64,000 nt of DNA from Treponema sp. (GCA_024402535.1 JAKSTN010000013.1:1-64000); one strand, 5' to 3'; counted from the stretch's first letter, positions 1-9,086 are shown. Translations and numbers: made by a program. Notes: generated from the letters alone by a model not told the origin.

Positions 1-178
1 CAGCGTTGATTTCTTCGATAGCAAGGTCGATACCTTTTTTACATTCAACACCGTAAACAGCTACGGCACCTGAAAGAGGGAAGATACCACCGATTGTGAT
101 ATCGTTGCTTTTTGGTTTGGCTGAAAGACCCATAACTACTGTAAGGGCGATTGCCATAACACTTGTGAATTTTTTCAT
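1..178 (-). CDS. ABC transporter substrate-binding protein, LivJ type (5' part only)
   Basis: Translating the minus strand from the ATG at 178 gives 59 residues before the window ends. They form a short basic and hydrophobic signal peptide (MKKFTSVMAIALTVVMG) followed by ITIGGIFPLSGAVAVYG and IDLAIEEINA. This is the first strand-helix unit of periplasmic type I binding proteins for branched-chain amino acids and related solutes. A Shine-Dalgarno AGGAG lies just upstream. The family delivers solute to a LivHMGF-type ABC permease. The ligand cannot be told from this fragment. It is divergently transcribed from the envelope cluster that starts at 295. Confidence 0.8.
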   Translation of the reverse strand, partial: MKKFTSVMAIALTVVMGLSAKPKSNDITIGGIFPLSGAVAVYGVECKKGIDLAIEEINA

Positions 179-221
179 AGTTGTCTCCTTATGAAAATTT
201 AATGTGAGTTAATAACTGAAG

Positions 222-227
222 TATAAT
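222..227 (+). promoter_or_regulatory. Putative -10 hexamer of the envelope cluster
   Basis: TATAAT stands in the 116-bp divergent spacer about 68 bp before the first cluster gene. I see no convincing -35 and no operator, so the call rests on the hexamer and its position. Confidence 0.4.
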
Positions 228-294
228 TAAAGAGAACATTTTTGTTCAAGTAGGGTTAGAAAGCGGCCGAAACTTAAACGGGGAAATGTATTTT

Positions 295-1656
295 ATGAAA
301 AAGATGATGAAAAATATTATTCTGGTTTTCTCTTTTATTCTGGCAGGAGCCAGTCTTTTTGCTGAAAATAATTCTTTCGGGATTCCTGATTCATCAGAAA
401 TCAGACGTGACATAAGGGAAACCTGGCTTGAAGCTCCGCTTTCGACTGTTCGAAACAATAAGCCTGAAATTCTCAATAATATAGCAGGTCAGAAATTTCA
501 GATAAGACTTGAAGAGTCTGATTCAACATTTAATATTTTTGTTTCTCCGGAAATGATGATGAATGTTGATTATATGTCTGACACTGGAAAAATTACAAAA
601 GTGCAGGAAGTTTATCCTGGTGATGCCGCAGGAAGCTGGGTTTTAATCCGCGACAAGAAAAATGGAAAGCCTATTCGCATCCGCTATTACTTTGTTCCAA
701 ACAGCGATGTTTATATCCAGTTCTCACCATATAACCGTACTTCAGTTTGTGATCTTGTTATTTTTGGAAATTATGCTGTAAAAAATGTTCCTACAGGAAT
801 TCCTTTTGAGAAATTTTACAGTGCAAGTTTTGCCGAAGTTCAGCGCATTACAAAAATCAATGTGCCTTGGAATTTTGTAACCTGCGATCCTGAAATGTAT
901 CACAGCGTTCATCAGATGGCCGCAGTAATCCGTGAAAAGCTTCCTGGAATTGTTTATCACGATACAGCCATGGTGGATGAAAATAATAAAACTGTTGATT
1001 TTGCTACAGGTAAAGAAATCAGATTGATTGAAGATTCTGACAAACAGGCTTTAAGTTCTGCAGGATTTTTGAAATGGATTGCTGACGGACTTGTTGAACC
1101 AATAGCCGGAGGAAAGTTGAAACGATATCCTCTTTTAAGCCAGACAGTGGAGTATAAGGATATCGGGTATCAGGGTGTTCTTTCAAATCAGTATTCACTT
1201 TCTTTTGCTCTGGATTTTATAAGAAATTTAAGTTCGGCAGTTCTCTCAGTAAATACAGGAATGGTTTACAAATTTAATGAATCAGGTGTTGATGTAACAA
1301 TTGAACCTTTTGCCACAGGACTTACAGATAATGGAATTGTAAATACAGTAACATTTGTAAAGGATTGCGGATATAACATCGATGTACTTCGTTCTTTATT
1401 GTATGTTCTGGCAAATACTGAACCTGGAACAATATATTTCTGTGCAATTCGTGAAACAGATTATGGAACTCCTGAAGTAAAAGTATTTAATAAAAACGTT
1501 GTCCTTATGCCGTATTTTGAAACTAACGGACTTTTTAATTGTTATGTATTCATAAACGGAACAGAAATGACTTTGTCAGAGTTTTTAAGTCGTTTCAAAA
1601 AGGACTTTGTATATTTGACTCGCGTTCGATCAAACGATACATTTTTCCCGGAATAA
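295..1656 (+). CDS. Secreted protein of unknown function, first gene of envelope cluster
   Basis: The product of about 453 residues starts with a typical signal peptide (MKKMMKNIILVFSFILAG, cleavage near LFA). I chose the ATG at 295 because GGGGAAA lies about 10 nt upstream; an in-frame ATG at 286 sits on top of that motif. I recognise no catalytic motif. The mature part alternates predicted strands with short polar loops, has no further membrane segment and no lipobox, so a periplasmic location is inferred. The next gene begins 6 nt downstream, and the order with the TPR protein, beta-barrel candidate, sigma factor and anti-sigma factor suggests a role in building or monitoring the outer membrane. 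It is probably a spirochaete-specific family. Confidence 0.75.
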   Translation: MKKMMKNIILVFSFILAGASLFAENNSFGIPDSSEIRRDIRETWLEAPLSTVRNNKPEILNNIAGQKFQIRLEESDSTFNIFVSPEMMMNVDYMSDTGKITKVQEVYPGDAAGSWVLIRDKKNGKPIRIRYYFVPNSDVYIQFSPYNRTSVCDLVIFGNYAVKNVPTGIPFEKFYSASFAEVQRITKINVPWNFVTCDPEMYHSVHQMAAVIREKLPGIVYHDTAMVDENNKTVDFATGKEIRLIEDSDKQALSSAGFLKWIADGLVEPIAGGKLKRYPLLSQTVEYKDIGYQGVLSNQYSLSFALDFIRNLSSAVLSVNTGMVYKFNESGVDVTIEPFATGLTDNGIVNTVTFVKDCGYNIDVLRSLLYVLANTEPGTIYFCAIRETDYGTPEVKVFNKNVVLMPYFETNGLFNCYVFINGTEMTLSEFLSRFKKDFVYLTRVRSNDTFFPE

Positions 1657-1662
1657 AAAATT

Positions 1663-3588
1663 ATGAAAAAGACTATAGTAACCGTTTCTCTTATTTTTGG
1701 GCTGGCCATGGGGCCGGCATTTTGTGATGATATTTTACAGAGTTTAAACAAGCTGAATGCCGCTAAACTTCTTGTTGAAGATGGAAATAAAAACCTGTCT
1801 TCAATTCCTGATTCCTTGAAAAGCAATGCACTGACTGCACTGGATATTTTAAAATCAATTGAAATACAGAAAGATGCAGAAAATTTTGAAAAGACATATT
1901 TTGCTGTTCTTGCAAAAACAAATCTGATTCTTCAGAAATATGATGATGTAAAAAAAATCAGAAAGCAGGCTGAATCGGCAGGTGAAAATGCTCTTTCAGA
2001 AGAATTGGATTATTACACAGCATTGGCATATTTCCAGACAGGCGATTATGAAAAATGCATAAGCCTTATGGAAAATAAAAATAATCTGATTTTAGCCCAG
2101 GCTTATTTTAAAAGTGAAAAATATTCAGAAGCCTGTAAAGTTTATGAAAAATTAAATAAGGAAAAGAAACTTTCAGAAGATTCAAAGCTTGATTATGCCC
2201 GTGCACTTTATAGAACAAAGCAGTACGAAAAAGCGGCCGCTATGGCAGACGGCAACTCCAGCGATGAAGCTTTGCTGATTCTTGGTGGCTGTGCTTTGAG
2301 CGGCAAAAAATATTCGGCCGCTGCAGAATATTATGGAAAAGTAAAAAATAATTCTGAGGCGCTTTACCTGAAAGCTTACGCTGAATTTAAAGACGGGAAA
2401 TATGTGGAAGCGGGTAAGGATTTTGAAGCTGCCGGTTCATGGCAATATGCAACACAAAGTTATCTGCTTAGCGAGAATTATTCCAAAGCAGAAAAATGTG
2501 CGGAAAAAAATCTTGAAAAATCAATAACAGATGAATCTATAGAAAAGTCCGTAATGCTTTTAGGTGATATATATTCTGATCAGAAAAAATATGATAAAGC
2601 TATTTCCCTGTACAATAAATATTCAAAGCAAGGTAAAGCCTGGTCTGTAAAATGTCTTTACAAAATTGCAGTTTGTAAGGCAAATGCAGGGGATATTGCG
2701 GGAGCAAGTGAAGCTTACGCTGAGGTTTATAAAAAATATCCTGTAGCAAAAGAAAGTGAAGAAGCTCTTTTCAGAAGCGGTGACGTTCTTTACATGGCAG
2801 GGCTTTATACACCTGCTTCATCAAAACTTAAAAATTATTCAGATACATTTACAAAAGGTGAATATACAAATTTAGCTTTGTATTATGAATTTGATTCATA
2901 TGTAAAGACAAATGAAAAGCCAAAGGCAATTCTGACAGGAAATAAAATCGTATCAAAATACAGTGAATCAGAATTTCTTAATGCAGTTCTGGAAAAGCTT
3001 TATGAACTGAATTACGAACGTGAAGATTTCAATGCCGCTCTTACCGCCGCCGAAAAGCTGGCAGAAAGAACAGGCCATAAAGATGCTTCACTTGAAAAGA
3101 AAATTTCTTACCTTAAAAAAATTCTCGGCGGCGGTAACAGAGAACTGATTCTTGCCGAAGCTGATTTTGAAAATGCCGGAGGCAAGGCAACTGTGGAAGG
3201 CCGTGATAAAGGTACCGTTTACGCCAAGCTTTTAGTTTCAGATTCGGAAACAAAGGCAGCGGGCGTAAAACTTGCCGGCGAGCTTCTGGCAATTCAGGAA
3301 AAGAATATTGTAAATGAAAGAGAAAGCGCAGCAGCAAACGCCCTCATCATGGCGGAATATTTTTACGAGCAGAATAGAAAAGCCGAAGCGGCAGAGAAAT
3401 ATCTCAAAGCTGCAGAATATTCACGCATGAATGGAGACGGAGACTTAGCAGCTTTCAGTCTTTATACAGCAACTGAATGTTTTGTTCATCTGGGAAAGCG
3501 TGGAGATGCCAATGAAACAGCATCACTTTTGAAGCAGCTTTATCCCGAAAGTAAATACACAAATGCAGTAAGGAGTTTGTTAAAGTAA
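1663..3588 (+). CDS. Secreted tetratricopeptide-repeat protein
   Basis: The 641-residue product has a signal peptide (residues 1-21) and a long array of TPR-like helical hairpins. Examples are AYFKSEKYSEACKVYEKL, LLGDIYSDQKKYDKAISLY and the C-terminal YFYEQNRKAEAAEKYLKAA; each shows the small/large residue pattern and the Y-x3-A-x6-Y rhythm of TPRs. Cys21 is not in a lipobox, so a soluble periplasmic protein is more likely than a lipoprotein. TPR solenoids bind peptides or assemble complexes, so this is probably a scaffold for the neighbouring envelope proteins. It is separated by 6 nt from the gene before and by one nucleotide from the gene after, so co-transcription is likely. The TPR call is secure; the partner is unknown. 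Confidence 0.85.
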   Translation: MKKTIVTVSLIFGLAMGPAFCDDILQSLNKLNAAKLLVEDGNKNLSSIPDSLKSNALTALDILKSIEIQKDAENFEKTYFAVLAKTNLILQKYDDVKKIRKQAESAGENALSEELDYYTALAYFQTGDYEKCISLMENKNNLILAQAYFKSEKYSEACKVYEKLNKEKKLSEDSKLDYARALYRTKQYEKAAAMADGNSSDEALLILGGCALSGKKYSAAAEYYGKVKNNSEALYLKAYAEFKDGKYVEAGKDFEAAGSWQYATQSYLLSENYSKAEKCAEKNLEKSITDESIEKSVMLLGDIYSDQKKYDKAISLYNKYSKQGKAWSVKCLYKIAVCKANAGDIAGASEAYAEVYKKYPVAKESEEALFRSGDVLYMAGLYTPASSKLKNYSDTFTKGEYTNLALYYEFDSYVKTNEKPKAILTGNKIVSKYSESEFLNAVLEKLYELNYEREDFNAALTAAEKLAERTGHKDASLEKKISYLKKILGGGNRELILAEADFENAGGKATVEGRDKGTVYAKLLVSDSETKAAGVKLAGELLAIQEKNIVNERESAAANALIMAEYFYEQNRKAEAAEKYLKAAEYSRMNGDGDLAAFSLYTATECFVHLGKRGDANETASLLKQLYPESKYTNAVRSLLK

Positions 3589-3589
3589 A

Positions 3590-5170
3590 ATGAAAATGAT
3601 CACACATAAATATCTTGTGCTGGCAGTAAGTTTTGTTCTGTCTGGCGTTTTATTTGCTGAAGGAATTTATCTTCCTGATCTTACAACTGTGGTAGAAGAC
3701 AATTCAGAAGTTTTTATTCCTGAAATCGATATGAAAATGTCTCAGGATGTTGAACTGCCTTTGGGAACTGTTGAAACAGAAGTTGTTCTTCCTGAACCTG
3801 AAGTGGTGCTGGAAGAACCTGTGGTGGAAGAAAAAAATGATTTCATAATGGAAGGACAGGTTGGAGTAGGATACCCTGGAAATTTCAATGTGAAATATCT
3901 TCTGAATGGAATTACAAATGAAAATCCTTATGTTCTGAATTTTGTTTATGACACAATGAAAAATTATTCAGGACTTTCACAGGCAAATGGATTCTACGAC
4001 AGAAATCTTTCGGTTTCAGGAAATAAGATTTTTAACTGGGATGTTAATCAGCTGAACCTGGAAGGAATGTTTAATGACACAGAAAACGGTTTTCAGAATA
4101 TTGCAGAATCAGCTTTTTATAATCGTTCAGAATATGATGCAGCAGTAACATACAAAAGAATGCTGCCGAAAGGTTTTTCATTTTCAACATCCCTTGAAGG
4201 GAATTTATTTTTCAGAAGCATTGAGAAAGTGGAAGATAAAAAATTCAGTTATCTGCTTCCGTCTGTTCAAGGTAAATGGGAACACAATGGATTTGAAATT
4301 TCTTTAGAAGGAAATTACAGCCTTGAAAATTCAGGTGATGAGAATACTCATCGCAGCAGTTTTTCTTTAGATCTTCAGTGGAAAAATCGCTATACAGAAA
4401 TTTTTGGAAAAGCAGGAACTGTTTTTGGAAACAACATAGGAAATAATAAAGTCCTGGTTCCTTTTACACTTGGAACAACTGTAACATTCCCGGTTAAATT
4501 TGCAGACCGTGATATGAGCATAGGACTTGAAGGTGGATTAAGTTCCGAAGGAAAAACAGTTCACTTCCTTGAACAGAATTGTCCATTCAGTGCATTCGGT
4601 TATGGAGAAGGTGGTCAAAAACTTCCAGGTGAAGTGTCTGACTGGTACGGCGTCCTGAACGTTTGCTTCCCTGTAAAATCAAGTTTTGCTTTGGATATGA
4701 ATATTGAATACAGAAGAACTGCATATGGAAACGGTTTTATTCAGCCGGTTTACAGTGAAGATTTTCTTGTAAATGGTCTTTATGCATTTTCATCTTTCGA
4801 CCGCCAGCTTATAGCTTCTCGTGAAAATATTACTTTCAAAACTGGTCCTGTAAACATGCATATGGGCTGGATTTCTTATTTCGATTTTGTTCCATCAACT
4901 GTAAATGAACAGGAAGTTTTTATTTCTGCAGATTATTCATATAAAAACTGGGACATTTTTGGTGAAATTGATTTTCCTCTGGTAGCTCAAAATGGTGATT
5001 CTATTCCGGTTCTTGACCTTGAAGGAGGCTATAAACTGAATAAACACGCACGAATTGCCGTAAACCTTAAAGATACAGTAAAATTGATAGACAGTAGCAA
5101 CCGAATGCTTGCCGGTCAGTATGCGGCAAGAAGCGGAAGTGCTTCTGTTTTGTTGGATTTTAAATATTAA
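3590..5170 (+). CDS. Probable outer-membrane beta-barrel protein
   Basis: The 526-residue product has a signal peptide (cleavage near LFA, residue 24). A linker rich in Glu, Pro and Val follows at about residues 60-83. After that comes a long run of alternating amphipathic strands with frequent Tyr, Phe, Asn and Gly (from GQVGVGYPGNFNVKY onward). It ends in LLDFKY, a terminal aromatic residue like the C-terminal signal recognised by the barrel assembly machinery. No plug or TonB box is visible. The start overlaps nothing but is only 1 nt after the TPR gene stop. The acidic proline-rich linker could span the periplasm or contact a partner. A barrel is inferred from pattern alone; the transported substrate, if any, is unknown. 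Confidence 0.65.
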   Translation: MKMITHKYLVLAVSFVLSGVLFAEGIYLPDLTTVVEDNSEVFIPEIDMKMSQDVELPLGTVETEVVLPEPEVVLEEPVVEEKNDFIMEGQVGVGYPGNFNVKYLLNGITNENPYVLNFVYDTMKNYSGLSQANGFYDRNLSVSGNKIFNWDVNQLNLEGMFNDTENGFQNIAESAFYNRSEYDAAVTYKRMLPKGFSFSTSLEGNLFFRSIEKVEDKKFSYLLPSVQGKWEHNGFEISLEGNYSLENSGDENTHRSSFSLDLQWKNRYTEIFGKAGTVFGNNIGNNKVLVPFTLGTTVTFPVKFADRDMSIGLEGGLSSEGKTVHFLEQNCPFSAFGYGEGGQKLPGEVSDWYGVLNVCFPVKSSFALDMNIEYRRTAYGNGFIQPVYSEDFLVNGLYAFSSFDRQLIASRENITFKTGPVNMHMGWISYFDFVPSTVNEQEVFISADYSYKNWDIFGEIDFPLVAQNGDSIPVLDLEGGYKLNKHARIAVNLKDTVKLIDSSNRMLAGQYAARSGSASVLLDFKY

Positions 5171-5208
5171 AAAAATCCAAAATATTCTGTAACTAATAGG
5201 AAACTGGA

Positions 5209-5778
5209 TTGTTGAATTTTAGAGAAGGTCAGGAGAAAATGGACTCACCAGAGGTAAATGCAGGAAACCCTTCTGATTTCAAAAAGATTTATGATGAATG
5301 TATGCAGCTTTTGTTCCGCATCTCCATTCGTATTGTAAACGATGAAGAAGTGGCAGAAGATCTGGCACATGATTCTTTAATCAAAGCAAATGAAAAATCA
5401 CTTGTTTTTCCTTCACTGGATGATGCTAAATACTGGCTTATTCGTGTTGTAAAAAACGCTTCACTGAATTATGTAAAACGTAAGGACCGTGAAAAGAAAG
5501 CTTATGAAAAAGTCCTTTACGAAGATCATAGGAAATTTGATAGCGGCGAAGTAGATTTGCTTAAGGCAGAAACAATAAAACGCATTCAGGAATGTCTGGA
5601 TAAACTGCCTAAAAAGCTGAAGGAAGTTATTATTCTTCGTGAATATGGTGATTTGAATTATAAAGAAATTGGAAAGGTTTTAGGAATAACAGAGGGGAAC
5701 GTAAAAATACGTATTTTTAGAGCCAGGGAACAGTTAGAAAAACTAATAGGAGAAGATAATGTCTTTATGCCCAACTAA
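5209..5778 (+). CDS. ECF-family RNA polymerase sigma factor
   Basis: The product of 179-189 residues has sigma region 2 (around IYDECMQLLFRISIRIV through EEVAEDLAHDSLIKA and KYWLIRVVKNASLNYVKR) and region 4 (LPKKLKEVIILREYGDLNYK, then IGKVLGITEGNVKIRIFRAR), the usual ECF layout without regions 1.1 and 3. Two starts are possible: TTG at 5209 with AGGA 7 nt upstream, or ATG at 5239 with AGGAG only 3 nt upstream; both keep the full domains. The last 20 nt overlap the anti-sigma gene, which implies translational coupling. By family knowledge it directs polymerase to a small regulon, often including its own operon, once the anti-sigma factor releases it. Confidence 0.93.
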   Translation: MLNFREGQEKMDSPEVNAGNPSDFKKIYDECMQLLFRISIRIVNDEEVAEDLAHDSLIKANEKSLVFPSLDDAKYWLIRVVKNASLNYVKRKDREKKAYEKVLYEDHRKFDSGEVDLLKAETIKRIQECLDKLPKKLKEVIILREYGDLNYKEIGKVLGITEGNVKIRIFRAREQLEKLIGEDNVFMPN

Positions 5779-6448
5779 AGATATCCATTCGGTATATCTT
5801 GATGAAGAACTTCCTCTTTCACTTGTAAAAGAATATGAAGCTCATGTTGCCTCGTGTCCTAAGTGTTCTGCAGAATTAGAACGCCTTAAAAAATTGCGTT
5901 CTGGTTTAGAGCAGCTTAAAACTCCGGAAATCAGTCAGCTGGAAATGGATGAAAGTTTCCGCCGTCTGCAGATTCGTATGAGTTACAGTAAACACACAAA
6001 GAAATTCGAAAAGAAGAATTCATTTGTAAGTGTTGTAAAATACTCAGTTCCTGCTATGGCAGCGGCTGCTGTGTTTGCGCTTGTACTTCCTGTTGGGCTT
6101 AATAGAAAAGGAAGTGAACCGGCTGAAGCTTCGGTTTCTGTTCCAGCAATCGCAAGTTTGCCTCTGACTGCTTCTACAGTAGGTACATCACCGTCATTTA
6201 ATAATCTGAATAATGGAATAATGCGTCGTTCATCAATTCACCGTATGGATTCACAGGGAATGAATCAGAATATGGGCATGATGAATGAAAACATGGCTCA
6301 GGTTGTTGACGTTTTCCGCCCGAATTTTGATAATGGAAATACTATATCCATTAAAATTACAATTCCCGGAATGAATACTGTACCTTATACAACAGAAATT
6401 AATGTTCCTGTGGATGAGTATAAGGGCAACCCGAGTGAAACAAACTGA
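5759..6448 (+). CDS. Zinc-binding anti-sigma factor with Met-rich periplasmic region
   Basis: The N-terminus carries the ZAS signature H29-x3-C33-x2-C36, after YLDEELPLSLVKEYEAH, which in this family binds zinc and clamps the ECF sigma factor. One membrane segment lies at about residues 92-113 (rich in Ala and Val). The C-terminal part should be periplasmic. It contains seven Met between residues 155 and 179 (M155, 163, 168, 172, 174, 175, 179), then a short strand-rich tail. AGGAG precedes the start, and the gene overlaps the sigma gene by 20 nt and the following gene by up to 47 nt. The pairing and topology give good confidence. The Met cluster may be the sensing part, for example for oxidation or copper(I), but that is inference. 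Confidence 0.9.
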   Translation: MSLCPTKDIHSVYLDEELPLSLVKEYEAHVASCPKCSAELERLKKLRSGLEQLKTPEISQLEMDESFRRLQIRMSYSKHTKKFEKKNSFVSVVKYSVPAMAAAAVFALVLPVGLNRKGSEPAEASVSVPAIASLPLTASTVGTSPSFNNLNNGIMRRSSIHRMDSQGMNQNMGMMNENMAQVVDVFRPNFDNGNTISIKITIPGMNTVPYTTEINVPVDEYKGNPSETN

Positions 6449-8132
6449 TACAGTAAAATACTATTTCAAAAAATCCCCGCTTATTCGTCTGATAATTCTT
6501 ATTGCATTAATCGGACTGATCTTAGGCGGGATTTTTATTTTTAAATACAATACAAGACCAATTCCTTACATTGATGCAATTACTCCTCCGGTAGGAAGCC
6601 CTGGAGACGTTGTAGTTATTTCCGGTCGTAACTTCGGTAAGAATCGGGATATGAGCTATGTTGAATTTGCAGGAAGCAAGCTTACAGCTTCGTCTTATTT
6701 AATGTGGACGGATAATACAATCAAACTTGTAGTTCCTTCAAATGTTCAGAACGGTCTGGTAATTGTTGGAACAGGAAAACTGCAGTCCAGTCCTGCTTTT
6801 TTTGCAAACATTACTGATATTCCTACAGAAGTTCAGGAAGTAAATCTTGTAACAGGTCCTGTAATTACTTCAATTGATGTGGATCCGAAAAGTGCTCCGT
6901 CATGGTCAAAAGCCTCAGTTGGAGACGTAATTGTAATCACCGGAAATAATTTTGGTGATACACGGGGTCAGTCAAAAGTTTTCTTTACTTCAAATGTTGA
7001 CGGTTCTGAATCTGTAGAAGTAATTCCGGCTCTAGAAGATGATTTTTGTTACGAGTTCTGGTCAGACACTGAAATTCGCGTACGCATTCCAGATGGTGCT
7101 GCAGCCGGATATGTTTATGTTGATACACCTTCTGGAAAAACAGAAACAAAGGAAACATTCTTTTCAAACGGTGTAGGAACAAAAACTTTCACAGACAAAA
7201 AATTCTTCCTTGTTTCTTATAACGTTGATATTGCAGATATCGTTACAAAGGATTCTTCAACAATTACACTGCGCTGTCCGCTTCCTGTAATTTCAGCAAG
7301 TCAGCGGGAAGTGGAAATAACAGAAGTAAGTCCTGATCCTGTTCTTATGAATTATCAGAAGACAATGATCCATCAGCTGAATGTTGAACGTAATCTTTCT
7401 GAAAAAACATACTTTAAACAGTCATTTGTTTTACCGGTTTATGGAATTAAAACAGATGTAAATGAAATAAAGGTATCTTCAAAAAATCAGGCATTGTCTG
7501 ATGTTCTCTATGCTTTTGCAACACGTTCTGATGAACTGATTCCATCTGAAAATGAAAAGATTATTTCACTTGCTTCAAGTATTGTAAAAGCTGAAAAGAA
7601 TCCTTACAGAAAAGCACGCCTTGTTTACAATTACATGGTTTCAAATTTCAAAATTGAAAATGATTTCAGAAAAGGCGAAGCAAATCCTCTGGATTTAATT
7701 GAACGTAAATCTGGCGACAGTTATGACTTTGCTGTCGTTTATACAGCTCTGCTTCGTGCTCTGGATATTCCATCATTTGCGAACTGTGGAGTTCTTGTAA
7801 GTCCTGATCTTTCAACCAGAAATCATATGTGGTCGGAATTTTATATAAGTGGCATGGGGTGGATTCCAGTTGATCCTGCTCTTGGTGCCGGTATGGAATA
7901 CAAAAAATGGGATGAAGAAATTGATGCAAAGACATTCTATTTTGGAAACCTTGATTCACATCACATTAAATTCAGTCGTGGTATAAACACACAGAAGCCG
8001 TTCTATCAGGACAATAAAATTGTTCAGCGCCCAAGGTCTTTTGCCTTCCAGATGTTCTGGGAAGAAGCTTCTGCAAATATTGATAAATACAGTTCGTTCT
8101 GGTCTGATCCGATTGTAAAAGGAATTTATTAA
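6402..8132 (+). CDS. Membrane-anchored TIG-domain / transglutaminase-like protein lacking the catalytic Cys
   Basis: The product has one N-terminal membrane anchor (about residues 27-46 from the first ATG) and two IPT/TIG immunoglobulin-like domains (starting near PYIDAITPPVGSPGDVV and TSIDVDPKSAPSW). The C-terminal half resembles the transglutaminase core (YDFAVVYTALLRAL, then H475 in NHMWSEFY and D491 in GWIPVDPALG). The position normally held by the nucleophile Cys is Ser440 (GDSYDFA). His and Asp of the triad remain, so it may be a binding module or use Ser. The start is uncertain: ATG 6402 and 6414 lack a ribosome site, while GTG 6432 has AAGG 8 nt upstream. It overlaps the anti-sigma gene and should be part of the same operon, facing the periplasm. 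Confidence 0.8.
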   Translation: MFLWMSIRATRVKQTDTVKYYFKKSPLIRLIILIALIGLILGGIFIFKYNTRPIPYIDAITPPVGSPGDVVVISGRNFGKNRDMSYVEFAGSKLTASSYLMWTDNTIKLVVPSNVQNGLVIVGTGKLQSSPAFFANITDIPTEVQEVNLVTGPVITSIDVDPKSAPSWSKASVGDVIVITGNNFGDTRGQSKVFFTSNVDGSESVEVIPALEDDFCYEFWSDTEIRVRIPDGAAAGYVYVDTPSGKTETKETFFSNGVGTKTFTDKKFFLVSYNVDIADIVTKDSSTITLRCPLPVISASQREVEITEVSPDPVLMNYQKTMIHQLNVERNLSEKTYFKQSFVLPVYGIKTDVNEIKVSSKNQALSDVLYAFATRSDELIPSENEKIISLASSIVKAEKNPYRKARLVYNYMVSNFKIENDFRKGEANPLDLIERKSGDSYDFAVVYTALLRALDIPSFANCGVLVSPDLSTRNHMWSEFYISGMGWIPVDPALGAGMEYKKWDEEIDAKTFYFGNLDSHHIKFSRGINTQKPFYQDNKIVQRPRSFAFQMFWEEASANIDKYSSFWSDPIVKGIY

Positions 8133-8164
8133 TTTTCAGGCTGACGGAAAAAAGGAGAAATAAA

Positions 8165-8707
8165 ATGGGAAACCAGGCAGATTGGGATGATTACTTTTTG
8201 AACATTGCCGCAGAGGTTGCAAAAAAATCAAAGGACCCTTCATCACAGTGCGGATGCGTAATTGTTGATAAAAATCATCGTGTTATTTCTGTGGGTTATA
8301 ACGGGCTCATTCAGGGTGCCGATGAATCAAAACTCACTTTAAGTGAACGCCCTATAAAATATCGCTTTGCAGTTCATTCAGAAATGAACGCAATTATTTT
8401 TGCTCATCAGGATTTAACTGGTTGTACTGTTTATAACAATCTGGCAACCTGTGACAATTGTCTGAAATACTGTCTTCAGGCTGGAATCAAACGATTTGTT
8501 TACAGAAACCTCCGGTTGAATTCTCATACAACCGGGGCTTCAAAAAGCATGACAAATTTTGAAAGTGATTTGGCAATTGTTCGTCTTCTTTCAGCAATGC
8601 CAGATGTTGAAACACTGAACGTTACAAACGGCAAGACTTACAAGCAGGATGTAATCGATCAGTATGAACCTGACACTGAAGAATACAACGAACTGACCAA
8701 GTGGTAA
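8165..8707 (+). CDS. dCMP deaminase family protein
   Basis: The 180-residue product has the zinc-dependent deaminase motifs H71-S-E73 (in AVHSEMNAI) and C96-x2-C99 (ATCDNC), with SQCGCVIVDKNHRVISVGYNG before them, as in deoxycytidylate and ComEB-type deaminases. The usual HAE is HSE and the usual PC is TC; both are tolerated changes. By family it converts dCMP to dUMP for thymidylate synthesis in the cytoplasm. A strong AAGGAG precedes the start. It lies 32 nt after the envelope cluster on the same strand and converges with the PAS gene, whose stop is 1 nt away. Whether the substrate is dCMP, free cytidine or another cytosine compound is not settled by sequence. Confidence 0.87.
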   Translation: MGNQADWDDYFLNIAAEVAKKSKDPSSQCGCVIVDKNHRVISVGYNGLIQGADESKLTLSERPIKYRFAVHSEMNAIIFAHQDLTGCTVYNNLATCDNCLKYCLQAGIKRFVYRNLRLNSHTTGASKSMTNFESDLAIVRLLSAMPDVETLNVTNGKTYKQDVIDQYEPDTEEYNELTKW

Positions 8708-8708
8708 T

Positions 8709-9086
8709 TTAGTTCATTTCATAAAAAGGGGTTTCATCTTTTGTACGGAATTCATGTTTTTCGTAGTATCCGATGAGCCCCTTGTTTTCATCTCTTAAAG
8801 CAATCATATAAACATCTTTATTCTGTTTCTCATTGAAGAATGTATGTACTTTGTCATTACATTCTGCAGTTTTGAACCATTCTGTTACTTTTATAATCAT
8901 TTCCTGCGATTTTTCATTGTGGCAGTTCATAAGCGACTTTCCCACAAGAGTTTCCCCGCCCCATTTTGCATAGTTTTTAATGGAAGCGGGATTCATGTAA
9001 ATGATTGTATGGTTCAGGTCGCAGATAACGATGGAAGCCTGGTCCTGATCAATAATTGATTTGAAGAAGGGTGAAAGATTAATCAT
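8709..9086 (-). CDS. Stand-alone PAS-domain protein
   Basis: The 125-residue product is almost entirely one PAS fold: QASIVICDLNHTIIYMNPAS, then VGKSLMNCHNEKSQEMI, then a long helix and the strands VHTFFNEKQNKDVYMIALRD and GLIGYYEKHEF. There is no output domain, so it may sense a small ligand or redox state and act through a partner. The sequence does not reveal a haem or flavin cofactor. A weak AGGA lies 8 nt before the start. It follows the GH31 gene on the minus strand, separated by a GC-rich hairpin. Confidence 0.8.
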   Translation of the reverse strand: MINLSPFFKSIIDQDQASIVICDLNHTIIYMNPASIKNYAKWGGETLVGKSLMNCHNEKSQEMIIKVTEWFKTAECNDKVHTFFNEKQNKDVYMIALRDENKGLIGYYEKHEFRTKDETPFYEMN

